Source: an uncultured Muribaculaceae bacterium
Lineage (GTDB): Bacteria; Bacteroidota; Bacteroidia; Bacteroidales; Muribaculaceae
Direction of reading: 5' to 3'
Assembly (NCBI GenBank): GCA_947628305.1
Contig: CANQZG010000001.1
Coordinates: 248,001-312,000 of the forward strand
Length of the DNA stretch: 64,000 bases
Part shown: piece by piece, positions 33,832 through 42,596 of the stretch
How positions within the stretch are numbered: the stretch's first letter is position 1
Layout of the letters: each line of letters begins with the position of its first letter
Translations under genes and position numbers: made by a program
The notes under the pieces: model-generated
What the model saw: the letters and a program-made list of their open reading frames with translations, nothing else
Databases searched by the model: none
Told to the model about the DNA's origin: nothing

Positions 33832-36156
33832 TCAGCGGATAAATTTCGGGGCGAGGATAAAGAGGCCGAACGATATGCCACAGTTCCAGTTGCGTGCGGG
33901 ATAGGTCATGTAGTTGCCGTAGACACTCAACGATGCGAACGGGAATGTGGCGACAGCGGCAAGTTCTCCGAGAAACTGCGGGTCTCTGAATCGCCGGCCG
34001 TAACAAGGGGCGAAACCATCTTTGTCGGGGAGAATTTTACGGTAGGGTATGAAAAGATATCCGCTTCCGCGCAATTGCAACGTGCTGTTCATTTTCCATA
34101 CAGGCACGACACCGAGCGCACCGTAAGAATTCGCCCGGAAACCGATGTTAAACGCATTGTAGGACGAAGCCGTGGGATGAAACGCGTCAGCCGATACAAT
34201 CGAGGCATCGTAGGTGCTCAACAATTTACGCGTGGACGCGACAGCCTCCAGCTCAACCCCGAGCGAAAAATGGCGGCACAAGTTGAAATAATTGCGAGTT
34301 TTCACTTTGGTGCGAAGCCATGAGGGATGTGTATCGGAATCGCCCGCACCATCTACGGCACGGTCGTTCCGCACCGTACCGTGGTAGCCGCCAACCGCCA
34401 CTCGGTATTCACTGCCCGAAGTCGGGAAAAACGCATCATCAAGAGTGGAACGCTCCCACGACAGATACACCTGCCCGAGATTAGACACGAGACGGTCACG
34501 CGCGAGGTCAGGGTCAGTAGAAAGAAGCGCACTCTGATAGAAACGGTCGGTCAGATGCCCGTACCCGACACCGGCCTCAGCCACGGAATGACGCCCAGTC
34601 TCCATGCAATAGGCCAAACGGCCGAAAACCTCACTGCGGGTCACGAACGTCGGATTATCCTTTTCGAAAAACAACTTCTCGCTCTCATGGAACTTCTGAC
34701 GCGAGACATCGGCCATGATTTTAAGATAGGACGGACGTCGTGTCATGAAATGGACTTTGGCATCGGCGGTAGCCGCAAGATAACTCTGCCCAGCCCACCC
34801 TTTTAAATTAACGCTTAATGAATTGTAACTGATTGTATTGTACCCTGCCGAAAGAAACAGCATACTCGTGGTGGCTGATGTCAGGTAACCGCCTACACCG
34901 ATATTGTATTTATCCTTCACATCAGCCTTCAGGCCAAGCGCGAAAAGGCCTGTCGAGTCATTATAGACAGCCCTGGGCATCAGATTCTCCAACTGTCCCG
35001 GAGTGATGGCGCGGTAATAGGCATCGCGGGCAGCTGAAATCCCGAACGTGTCGCGACGGGACGAATGAGTGAAAAGATAGTCGATATATCGGTTCTGCGA
35101 CGGACTGCCCCCCGAGACGCTGACCGAGTCGAACCTGACATAGGGGGTGGCGGACTTGAACACCCCGCGACGCAATTCCCGTAACTCACGCGGGGTGCGG
35201 GTCGTGACACGTGATTTTATCGAATCTATCATCGCCATGCCTCGCCGGTAGCCTATGTTATAAATCTCACGCGCCTTGTCCCAGTCAAGCAACCCGAATT
35301 CATGCAAATCGATGTGGATACGTATCCCCTCGTCAGCGGGGAACTCATATTGGCTTTTCTGCATTATCATGTCCTCGAGCTGGTCATAAAGGTCATTGGC
35401 CTTAGGCTTGGAATTGGGACCGGAGACATCGACCCCGATAAATATTGACGGCGCAAAGTCCTCCCGCATAACATCAAACGGGAAATTATCATAGATACCG
35501 CCGTCATAGACCAATACGCCATCCAGCTCTATAGGCCGGAACACAAGAGGGAAACTCATGGACGCACGTATTGCATCGCCAAGCGAACCGCCGCGACAAA
35601 CGATTTTGCGTTTGTTGTATACATCGGAGCACACACTGCGGAACGGCACGAACAGACGGTTGAAATCACCACCGCATTGAGCCGTATAGGCCGAGAACAG
35701 CTCCATGAATGCAAAATTCATCGGAAGCGGGTTTATCAGGCTTGTCGGAAGCACCGACGAGACCTTTGACGAGTCATTCTTCCCAAGATTCAAAGTAACA
35801 AAGGCCGGCGTCTTTTCATTTTTTTCGAACCGATAGGTGTAATTGGGGTCAATACGCCCTGACGACCAGTATTGGAATCCACGGGACTGAATCATATCCA
35901 TCATCTCGGCGGGGGTGTAACCGGCGGCGTACAACCCGCCGACAATCGCGCCCATAGATGTACCTGTGACATAATCAATCGGGATATCGTTATCCTCCAA
36001 CGCCTGGATGACACCTATATGCGCGATACCCTTGGCACCGCCTCCGCTAAGAACGAGGCCCACCGACTGATGCGCAGGCACAGAATCCGTCACAGACCCC
36101 GCCGTTGAAACAGCGAAAAACAACAGGCATAACGCCGACAGGCACAATTTTCTCAT
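33832..36156 (-). CDS. Patatin-like phospholipase with C-terminal barrel
   Basis: A 774-residue exported protein. After a signal peptide the patatin domain (about 30-230) has the oxyanion loop GGGAKG (38-43), the nucleophile S67 in GTSMG and the dyad aspartate in VYDGGIYDNFP. A middle POTRA-like segment leads to a C-terminal Omp85/surface-antigen barrel ending in PKFIR. This is the PlpD/BACON-less type of lipase anchored in the outer membrane, and it probably hydrolyses phospholipids. It follows the S41 protease by 88 bp with a hairpin between. Confidence 0.9.
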   Translation of the reverse strand: MRKLCLSALCLLFFAVSTAGSVTDSVPAHQSVGLVLSGGGAKGIAHIGVIQALEDNDIPIDYVTGTSMGAIVGGLYAAGYTPAEMMDMIQSRGFQYWSSGRIDPNYTYRFEKNEKTPAFVTLNLGKNDSSKVSSVLPTSLINPLPMNFAFMELFSAYTAQCGGDFNRLFVPFRSVCSDVYNKRKIVCRGGSLGDAIRASMSFPLVFRPIELDGVLVYDGGIYDNFPFDVMREDFAPSIFIGVDVSGPNSKPKANDLYDQLEDMIMQKSQYEFPADEGIRIHIDLHEFGLLDWDKAREIYNIGYRRGMAMIDSIKSRVTTRTPRELRELRRGVFKSATPYVRFDSVSVSGGSPSQNRYIDYLFTHSSRRDTFGISAARDAYYRAITPGQLENLMPRAVYNDSTGLFALGLKADVKDKYNIGVGGYLTSATTSMLFLSAGYNTISYNSLSVNLKGWAGQSYLAATADAKVHFMTRRPSYLKIMADVSRQKFHESEKLFFEKDNPTFVTRSEVFGRLAYCMETGRHSVAEAGVGYGHLTDRFYQSALLSTDPDLARDRLVSNLGQVYLSWERSTLDDAFFPTSGSEYRVAVGGYHGTVRNDRAVDGAGDSDTHPSWLRTKVKTRNYFNLCRHFSLGVELEAVASTRKLLSTYDASIVSADAFHPTASSYNAFNIGFRANSYGALGVVPVWKMNSTLQLRGSGYLFIPYRKILPDKDGFAPCYGRRFRDPQFLGELAAVATFPFASLSVYGNYMTYPARNWNCGISFGLFILAPKFIR

Positions 36157-36180
36157 AAATGACGAATGATTGTTGAAACA

Positions 36181-36205
36181 GGGAGGACATCACCGATGCC
36201 CTCCC
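36181..36205 (-). terminator. Hairpin between S41 protease and patatin genes
   Basis: GGGAGGACATC (36181-36191) pairs, with one mismatch, with GATGCCCTCCC (36195-36205). The T-run is weak (CTGTTTC), so it may be an attenuator or processing site rather than a full terminator. Confidence 0.45.
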
Positions 36206-36244
36206 CTTATAAACGCTTTAAATCACTGAATTGTTATCAGAATT

Positions 36245-39200
36245 TTATTTCTTGGCATCGATATCCTTCAACAGCGTCTCGACAGCGACACGCAACTGGT
36301 CATCCTGACCGAGAACCACCTTGGCCGGGTCGTTGAGGATGAGAATATCGGGGTCGAGCTGGGAATTTTCAAGATAGCTGCCGTCGGGAAGCTGATAACC
36401 TATCACCGGGATTCCGAAATATAGCGAGGGGTCCTGAAGCGTGACCCAGTTTACCGAGGTCATCGTGCCCGGGACAGGTGCGCCGACGAGCTTACCGAGA
36501 CGACGGTTCTTGTACACCCACGGCGTGCCGTGCGCATTGGAATAGTTGGCCTCGCACTGCACCATTATGCTCGGTTTGTTCCATCGGCGTGAAGGCATGT
36601 CACACACCTCTGTTCCACGTATAACCTGGGTGAAATATTTGTCACCCGAGAACAGCACCTCTATATCCTCGTGCAGACGGCCACCTCCGTTCCAGCGCGT
36701 GTCAATCACGATGCCGTCCCGTTTGTTATACTTGCCCAGTATCTTTGAATAGATGTCACGGAAAGAGCCGTCGGACATCGACTGGATGTGCACATAACCG
36801 AGTCGTCCGTCAGACAGACTGTCAACGTAGGCCTCACGCCCCTTTACCCACCGCTTGTAAAGCAATGAATTGAACCGTCCCGACGAGATGGGGATGACAA
36901 CCTCCTCATCAAAAGAGCCTGACGGTTTGCGGAACCTGACAAGCGTCTTTTTACCGGCGAGCCGGTTAAACAGAGCGGTATTGTCGGTGTCGGCATCAAG
37001 TGCCTCGCCATTGACGCTGACAATAATATCGCCGGGACGCAAATCGGAGTTAGCGCGGTCAAACGGCCCCCCGGTCACGACTTCAGCCACTTTCAGGCCA
37101 TCGCCGGCATATGAAAGGTCATAAAGAAGCCCGAGCGAGGCAGTGTTGTCCACAGCCTTGTCAGACGAATACCCCGAGCCAGTATGGCTAACGTTCAACT
37201 CGCCGAGCAACTCCGAAAGCATTTCGGCAAAATCATAATTGTTATTGATATGCGGGAGGAACCGTCGGTACTGTGCCGTCATCGCGGGCCAATCCACCCC
37301 GTGCATGTCAGGCGTATAGAACCGCTCGCGTTCCTGCACCACGACCGTCTCAAACATTGCCTCACGCTCCTTGGCGAGGTCGAGTTTCATTGAGCCGGAG
37401 AACGAGATATTTGTGAGTTTGTCACTCTTGGGATTCAGTTTCTTGAATGTGTTAGAACCAAGCATATAGATGTTACCGTCCTTGTCGGCCTCCATCCCGA
37501 GACGCCCGGCATCGAGTTTGCTCACTATCTTGGCGTCACCATCACGCACCGAGATTTTCCAAAGGTCATATCCGCCCTCGATTGCCGAGAGATAATAAAG
37601 CGCGTCACCATCCTTGTTGACAATCGCGTCACATATATCGGATGAATTGGGGGTCAGACGCACAATCCTGTCCTCAAGACCGTCGATTTCCACCTTTATC
37701 GGCTTGATACCGTCTTTGTCGCCACCGTCCTTGCCTTTAACCTCGGCATACTCCTTGGAGCCTTTTTTCTTTGACTTCTTGCTCTTTTTATCATCCTTGG
37801 CAGGGGCGGGGTCTTTCTTCTTGTTGGCTTTTTCAACCTCTTTGAGCAACGCATAGTCCTCCTCGCTGAGACGGAAGCGGTCGTATGCGGCCTGATTCAG
37901 GAACACGAGCATAACATCGCTCATCGACCCCCACGAGGCATGGTTGCGCATGCCATATCTCTCTGACAGAAACAGGATTGCGTTCCCGTCAAGGACAAAA
38001 CGGGGCGACTCGTCAAAGTAACCGCTGTTGGTTATATCGGTCACAGTGCCGGTGCGGGCGTTAATCAAGGCGATATCTGTATAGGGATGTCTCCCGTGCC
38101 CTGTGATTTCAGCGACAATCCAACGGCTGTCGGGCGACCAGCTGTAGTTGAAACCGCCCGTACGCTCGGGGTTATAAGTCCCGTCGGTCAACTGTTTCAC
38201 CTCCTTGGTCGCAAGATTCATCAACATCAACCGGTTACGCCCCTCAATAAAAGCGAGTGTCTTGCCGTCGGGCGATACCTGCGGGCATGTACGTTCCACG
38301 TCATCATTGAAAAGCGCAGTCTCCTCAATGACTGTCGCGTTTGAAAAATTGGGGTCATCCTTGCGGGCGACGGTGGCCTTGTACAGATTCCAATGCCCGT
38401 CACGTTCCGACACATAGTAAAGGGTCTTGCCATCGGGCGACCATGCCGGCTGCCCCTCGGGGGCGGCCGTATCGGTTATACGCTTGATGGATGGATATTC
38501 AACCGATGTCACGAACACCTCGCCGCGTTTGACAACGGCGAGCTGCTTTCCGTCGGGCGACACCGCCGCACCGCTTATCCCGCCACGGACACTGATTGCC
38601 TCCAACGGGTTATCCTCGTCGATGGTGATGTCGATATTGACTTTCTTAGGTTCTTCCCCGGCTTTCTTTGTATAGATTTCTCCATCGTATGCCATGGCCA
38701 AGGTACCGTCACCACCCTGTGAAAGGAAACGCACGGGATGGGTCTTGAAGTCAGTGACCTTTGCAATGGCCTTCGGGTTGTCGAGCGGGAAAGAATACAC
38801 ATTAAACGACCCGCCGTCACGCTCGCTAAGGAAATAAACGGTCTTGCCGTCAGGCGACAGCACCGGGTTACGGTCCTCGCCACCTCGGTGCGTAAGGTTG
38901 GTGTGGCGGCCGTCAGAGGCGTCATAACGCCACACATCGCGGGTGACTGACGACGTGTGATGCTTGCGCCACTCGTTTTCCAGACCTTTCACATCCTGAT
39001 AAAGGAAACTCTTGCCGTCGGGGAGAAATGAAAGCATCTGCGCAGGAGTTGACAACACCTGTGTTACCGCGCCACCCTCGACAGGAACACGGTAAAGTTC
39101 GGTCAACCGTCCTGAAGGGAACATCGCACTCGACGGCAGGTCCTGGATTGCAGCGGAAAAAAGCACATATTTCCCATCTGGCGAGAACGCTTCGGGAATC

Positions 39201-39526
39201 TCACGCGCCGAGTTGGTGGTCAGGCGTTTCGCACTCCCACCGGCGGCATCCATGACAAAGATGTCAAACCCGCCGTTACGGTCACTCGCGAATGCTATTT
39301 TACTTCCGTCGGGCGACCACACCGGGTCGCTCTCGTAGGACGCCAGGGTGGTCAGACGAGCCGCCTTGCCACCCGTGGCCGGGACTGTATAGATGTCACC
39401 TTTATAGGTGAACGCGATTGTTGTCCCGTCAGGCGAGATTTTAACATCACGCAGCCATAGCGGGGTCACAGCCGACACCCCCATAGACGCGGCGGCAAGT
39501 GACAATGTAAGCAATAGTTTTTTCAT
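36245..39526 (-). CDS. Tricorn-like S41 family protease
   Basis: A 1093-residue exported protein. A signal peptide (MKKLLLTLSLAAASMGVSA) is followed by two sets of PD40/WD40-like propeller strands (repeated SPDGK-x-I/L-x-F), a lysine-rich linker (about 620-660, KKSKKKGSK), the tricorn C1 region, a PDZ domain (GDIIVSVNGEAL) and the S41 catalytic domain (GRLGYVHIQSMSDG, then VIDTRWNGGG and YSNAHGTPWVYK). Such proteins degrade peptides in the periplasm. The ATG at 39526 is chosen because upstream in-frame codons overlap the sulfatase gene and precede the signal peptide. Seven bases separate it from the sulfatase stop, so they form one transcript. Confidence 0.92.
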   Translation of the reverse strand: MKKLLLTLSLAAASMGVSAVTPLWLRDVKISPDGTTIAFTYKGDIYTVPATGGKAARLTTLASYESDPVWSPDGSKIAFASDRNGGFDIFVMDAAGGSAKRLTTNSAREIPEAFSPDGKYVLFSAAIQDLPSSAMFPSGRLTELYRVPVEGGAVTQVLSTPAQMLSFLPDGKSFLYQDVKGLENEWRKHHTSSVTRDVWRYDASDGRHTNLTHRGGEDRNPVLSPDGKTVYFLSERDGGSFNVYSFPLDNPKAIAKVTDFKTHPVRFLSQGGDGTLAMAYDGEIYTKKAGEEPKKVNIDITIDEDNPLEAISVRGGISGAAVSPDGKQLAVVKRGEVFVTSVEYPSIKRITDTAAPEGQPAWSPDGKTLYYVSERDGHWNLYKATVARKDDPNFSNATVIEETALFNDDVERTCPQVSPDGKTLAFIEGRNRLMLMNLATKEVKQLTDGTYNPERTGGFNYSWSPDSRWIVAEITGHGRHPYTDIALINARTGTVTDITNSGYFDESPRFVLDGNAILFLSERYGMRNHASWGSMSDVMLVFLNQAAYDRFRLSEEDYALLKEVEKANKKKDPAPAKDDKKSKKSKKKGSKEYAEVKGKDGGDKDGIKPIKVEIDGLEDRIVRLTPNSSDICDAIVNKDGDALYYLSAIEGGYDLWKISVRDGDAKIVSKLDAGRLGMEADKDGNIYMLGSNTFKKLNPKSDKLTNISFSGSMKLDLAKEREAMFETVVVQERERFYTPDMHGVDWPAMTAQYRRFLPHINNNYDFAEMLSELLGELNVSHTGSGYSSDKAVDNTASLGLLYDLSYAGDGLKVAEVVTGGPFDRANSDLRPGDIIVSVNGEALDADTDNTALFNRLAGKKTLVRFRKPSGSFDEEVVIPISSGRFNSLLYKRWVKGREAYVDSLSDGRLGYVHIQSMSDGSFRDIYSKILGKYNKRDGIVIDTRWNGGGRLHEDIEVLFSGDKYFTQVIRGTEVCDMPSRRWNKPSIMVQCEANYSNAHGTPWVYKNRRLGKLVGAPVPGTMTSVNWVTLQDPSLYFGIPVIGYQLPDGSYLENSQLDPDILILNDPAKVVLGQDDQLRVAVETLLKDIDAKK

Positions 39527-39533
39527 TATATAA

Positions 39534-41093
39534 TTATTCAATTGTTTCAAAATCAGAGTCATTAATCCATGCGTGGGGAATATTCCGTTCACCGGTCTTC
39601 CAACGCCTATAGAACTGACGCGCGGGACATTGGTTGGGGTAACGGTCAAAAACATCTCCGTGTCCCGACATCCTCGGGTCACCCTCCGATTTAAGACGCG
39701 ATTCCATCTCGACAGCCATCGAAACGGCCAACGGTTTCATCGCCGGGTCCCCGATGAGATTATTGACACACGCCGGGTCGGTCTTGATATTATATAACTC
39801 CTCGGCATCGCGTTTCCCGAACGAAAGTTCCCAAAAATGCCTTGTCGCAGGGTCATGTCGTGTCTTGAGCACCTCGGTCTTGGTGGGACTTCCGTCCACA
39901 TCCATGTAGCCGGTCTCGGGGTTGCACGCAGGCCAACGCCCCGGCTCATAGTTGCGGATATAAAGGTAGTCGCCACGGATTAATCCACGTATCGGATAAC
40001 CCTGGTCATCAGGCCTTCCCACGTCATGACGCTCACGCCCCAATAGGACAAAATCACGGTCAACACCTCGGTCAGAGTCTTTCAATAAATCCATGAAACT
40101 ACGCCCGGTGACCGGCATCATCCCGGTATCAGATTCTCTAACACCGATTGCGTCAAACAATGTCGGTACAATATCTATGACACATATATTCTCATCAAGC
40201 CGGCGACCGGGATTGACGATGCCGTCACGCCACATGACCGCCATCGGTATATGCACCGATTCATAATAGTCCTGCCCCTTGCATCGCGGGAAAGGCATGT
40301 TATGGTCGGAGAGCACCATAACAATCGTATTGTCAAGCTCCCCTGACTGTTCAAGCATCTGCAACATCAACCCAAGCTGCCTGTCGAAATATTCGATTTC
40401 CACAGCATAATCAAGCATGTCATGCCTGACGGTCTCATTGTCGGGCCAGTAAGGGGGCACGGAATCTATATCGGATATCTGTTTCCCGAAACGTTCATGG
40501 GAGCGGTATTCATATTTGCGGTGCGGTTCACGCGCCCCATACCAAAAACAGAATGGCTTGGAACCGTCCCGTTTTGCAAGAAACGCCTTGAAATTGGCCG
40601 CATAATCAATCTTGTTGATTCCTGTCGTGGGCGGGACACATTTAATCTTGTTCCATGGCTTGCCCGTCAACCGACGTTCAGTGCTGTCAGCGTTAAGGGC
40701 GACACCGGGTCCCCACCCCTTGCCGGTATATCCCACCACATACCCTTTTTCAGCCAACGCTTCAGGATAGGTCTTGAATTTCAATGGAAATGCAGGCCAA
40801 TGGTTTCCGGCCTCCTCAAGCTGCCATGAGTTACGCCCCGTCAACATCGAGGCACGGGACGGGGCCGACTTAGCGTTGCATGTATAGGCATGATTCATGA
40901 GCACCCCGTCGCGGGCCACGCGGTCAAACACGGGTGTCGACACCCATTTTGTCCCGTATGCACTCGCATGCCCTGCGTCATCGGCAACGCAAATCAATAT
41001 ATTAGGGCGTTTACCGGCAACCTTATCGGCCGCAAAGCCATTGGCCGCCACAGACACCACTACCGACATTAAAGAAATGTGTTTTATTTCCAT
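39534..41093 (-). CDS. Exported S1 sulfatase, SGSH-like, serine type
   Basis: A 519-residue sulfatase (alkaline-phosphatase fold). Signal peptide up to ANGFA; metal-binding VADDAGH at residues 37-42; the formylglycine motif is SAPSR (S76), the serine form that needs the anaerobic maturase; ACREPH-like REPH and SDHN motifs also fit. Overall order of motifs resembles human N-sulfoglucosamine sulfohydrolase, so a heparan-type N-sulfatase is possible, but other S1 subfamilies cannot be excluded. ATG at 41102 is an equally good start. Upstream on the minus strand there is TACCTTTG (41115-41122) as a -7 box. It heads the sulfatase-protease pair. Confidence 0.88.
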   Translation of the reverse strand: MEIKHISLMSVVVSVAANGFAADKVAGKRPNILICVADDAGHASAYGTKWVSTPVFDRVARDGVLMNHAYTCNAKSAPSRASMLTGRNSWQLEEAGNHWPAFPLKFKTYPEALAEKGYVVGYTGKGWGPGVALNADSTERRLTGKPWNKIKCVPPTTGINKIDYAANFKAFLAKRDGSKPFCFWYGAREPHRKYEYRSHERFGKQISDIDSVPPYWPDNETVRHDMLDYAVEIEYFDRQLGLMLQMLEQSGELDNTIVMVLSDHNMPFPRCKGQDYYESVHIPMAVMWRDGIVNPGRRLDENICVIDIVPTLFDAIGVRESDTGMMPVTGRSFMDLLKDSDRGVDRDFVLLGRERHDVGRPDDQGYPIRGLIRGDYLYIRNYEPGRWPACNPETGYMDVDGSPTKTEVLKTRHDPATRHFWELSFGKRDAEELYNIKTDPACVNNLIGDPAMKPLAVSMAVEMESRLKSEGDPRMSGHGDVFDRYPNQCPARQFYRRWKTGERNIPHAWINDSDFETIE

Positions 41094-41114
41094 TGCGCTC
41101 ATGAATTCTTTTGA

Positions 41115-41122
41115 CAAAGGTA
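41115..41122 (-). promoter_or_regulatory. -7 box of sulfatase-protease operon
   Basis: TACCTTTG on the minus strand matches TAnnTTTG and lies 13-22 bp before the two possible ATG codons. A GTTG at 41143-41146 (minus), 20 nt away, could be a degenerate -33 box. Confidence 0.5.
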
Positions 41123-41658
41123 CTGACAATCATCGAGCTATGCAACACAAATAATATTGGATTTCCCGACAATCACCCGACAGGACAACCCGACAAAATG
41201 ACGTGGCTGCATGACAATGAAAAAAGTTGTCAAGACAAGGTTTAAAAAATCTAAATGGTTGTAAAATACGCCCCAAGCATCAAATCGCACAACATCATAT
41301 TGATTTACAATCAATTATGCAACAAATCACCCATTTATTCACCACTGTTTACATTAACATTAATCATTGCACATCATCCAATGGCAATGTGCAATCGGCA
41401 CAAAATCACACTATTTGTGCCAATTATGGCATGATTCACTCCACACAAACATTACAACACGCTATTTTTCAAGCAATTGCATACCAAAGTAAATTCAAAT
41501 ACAACACTTTGTAAACCTTAAAAATATGTTAATTATTGTCATTATATCGGCCATTTTTGAGATTTTCATTAACAAACAGCTTGTTATGCTAAATTGTGTT
41601 TCATTCCCTTTAGTTTTGTTTCAATTAACACAACCGCCCTATTATCAACATTTTGCAA
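41123..41658. other. AT-rich intergenic region
   Basis: More than 500 bp between the divergent sulfatase and NlpC genes. It is AT-rich and lacks a credible gene on either strand. I see no hairpin or repeat of note apart from the promoters at the two ends. Confidence 0.5.
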
Positions 41659-41690
41659 TTTGCACACACGACCGAAAATTCGTAATTTTG
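41659..41690 (+). promoter_or_regulatory. Promoter of NlpC/P60 gene
   Basis: TTTG (41659-41662), 20 nt, TAATTTTG (41683-41690). It fits the Bacteroidetes consensus exactly; the ATG is 64 bp downstream. Confidence 0.82.
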
Positions 41691-41754
41691 CATCGTCAAC
41701 ATGAAATGTAGGCAGTGCAGCCTACAATACTTTTTAATAAAACCAATTGTTGAA

Positions 41755-42420
41755 ATGAAAGCAAAGAACCTTATTATATCAGCCATCTTAGGCATAACCA
41801 CATTAATCACCGCCAACGCCGACATCACTAAAATACCGATGCTTCCACAGCGTCACCAGGCAGCCGCCACTACCGAGGCCCAAGCCACCCAGCAGACGGC
41901 ACGCAACTTTGTCGAACGCGCCTACGACTCGGCACGCAGCCATTCTCCATTCGCGACAGTACAGCCTGTAGAGGTAGCGTCACGTGTCAATCTCAACATT
42001 GCCGACAAAATGATTAACTATGCCGCGAAATTCCTCGGCACACGTTACATCCTCGGTGCAACCGGCCCAAAGGCATTTGACTGTTCAGGTTTCACATCCT
42101 ACGTATTCAAGAATTTTGGAATCGCCTTGAACCGCACGTCACGCATGCAATATCAGCAAGGTGAAAAGGTCAATACCAAGAACCTACGCCCCGGCGACCT
42201 GTTGTTCTTCAGCAGCCGTTCAAGCGGACGCGGAAATGTGGGACATGTCGCAATGGTGGTTGACGTAGACCCCAAGACCAAGTCCTGCACATTCATCCAT
42301 GCATCGGTCAAGAAAGGTGTGACCTATCAGAAATTCCCTGACAACGGATATTTTGACCGTCACTTCATCGGCGCGAAGCGTATCCTCGGGACATCGCTCC
42401 ACCGCCAGCAGGGCGCATAA
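41755..42420 (+). CDS. NlpC/P60 family peptidoglycan hydrolase
   Basis: A 221-residue exported cysteine peptidase. Signal peptide MKAKNLIISAILGITTLITANA, low-complexity linker, then the NlpC/P60 domain with C110 (FDCSGF), H164 (GHVAMVV) and H182 (FIHAS). It should cleave peptide stems of cell wall, like Spr/YdhO. The ATG at 41755 is taken since the signal peptide starts there; an ATG at 41701 adds 18 unlikely residues. Own promoter and terminator: a single-gene unit. Confidence 0.93.
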   Translation: MKAKNLIISAILGITTLITANADITKIPMLPQRHQAAATTEAQATQQTARNFVERAYDSARSHSPFATVQPVEVASRVNLNIADKMINYAAKFLGTRYILGATGPKAFDCSGFTSYVFKNFGIALNRTSRMQYQQGEKVNTKNLRPGDLLFFSSRSSGRGNVGHVAMVVDVDPKTKSCTFIHASVKKGVTYQKFPDNGYFDRHFIGAKRILGTSLHRQQGA

Positions 42421-42456
42421 AGACATATCCGATACAACATTCTTCTCTCTCAATAC

Positions 42457-42493
42457 AAACCACGGCAGTCATTACTGCCGTGGTTTCTTTTTG
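42457..42493 (+). terminator. Terminator of NlpC/P60 gene
   Basis: A 13-bp stem, AAACCACGGCAGT (42457-42469) with its complement at 42474-42486, 4-nt loop, followed by CTTTTTG. Confidence 0.93.
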
Positions 42494-42596
42494 GCACACC
42501 TTTTGCTCGTTCATAATGATGCAATTCAACCTTATTTCGAATTGGATTGTTAGATTATATAAGAATTAACGTAGAACTATTTATCCATATCATAAT

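Noticed and set aside
39527-39682. Longer version of the S41 protease starting at 39682
   Set aside because: It overlaps the sulfatase 3' end and puts 52 residues before a typical signal peptide.
41227-41514. Plus-strand frames in the AT-rich gap before the NlpC gene
   Set aside because: Composition and lack of ribosome site fit random open frames in AT-rich intergenic DNA.
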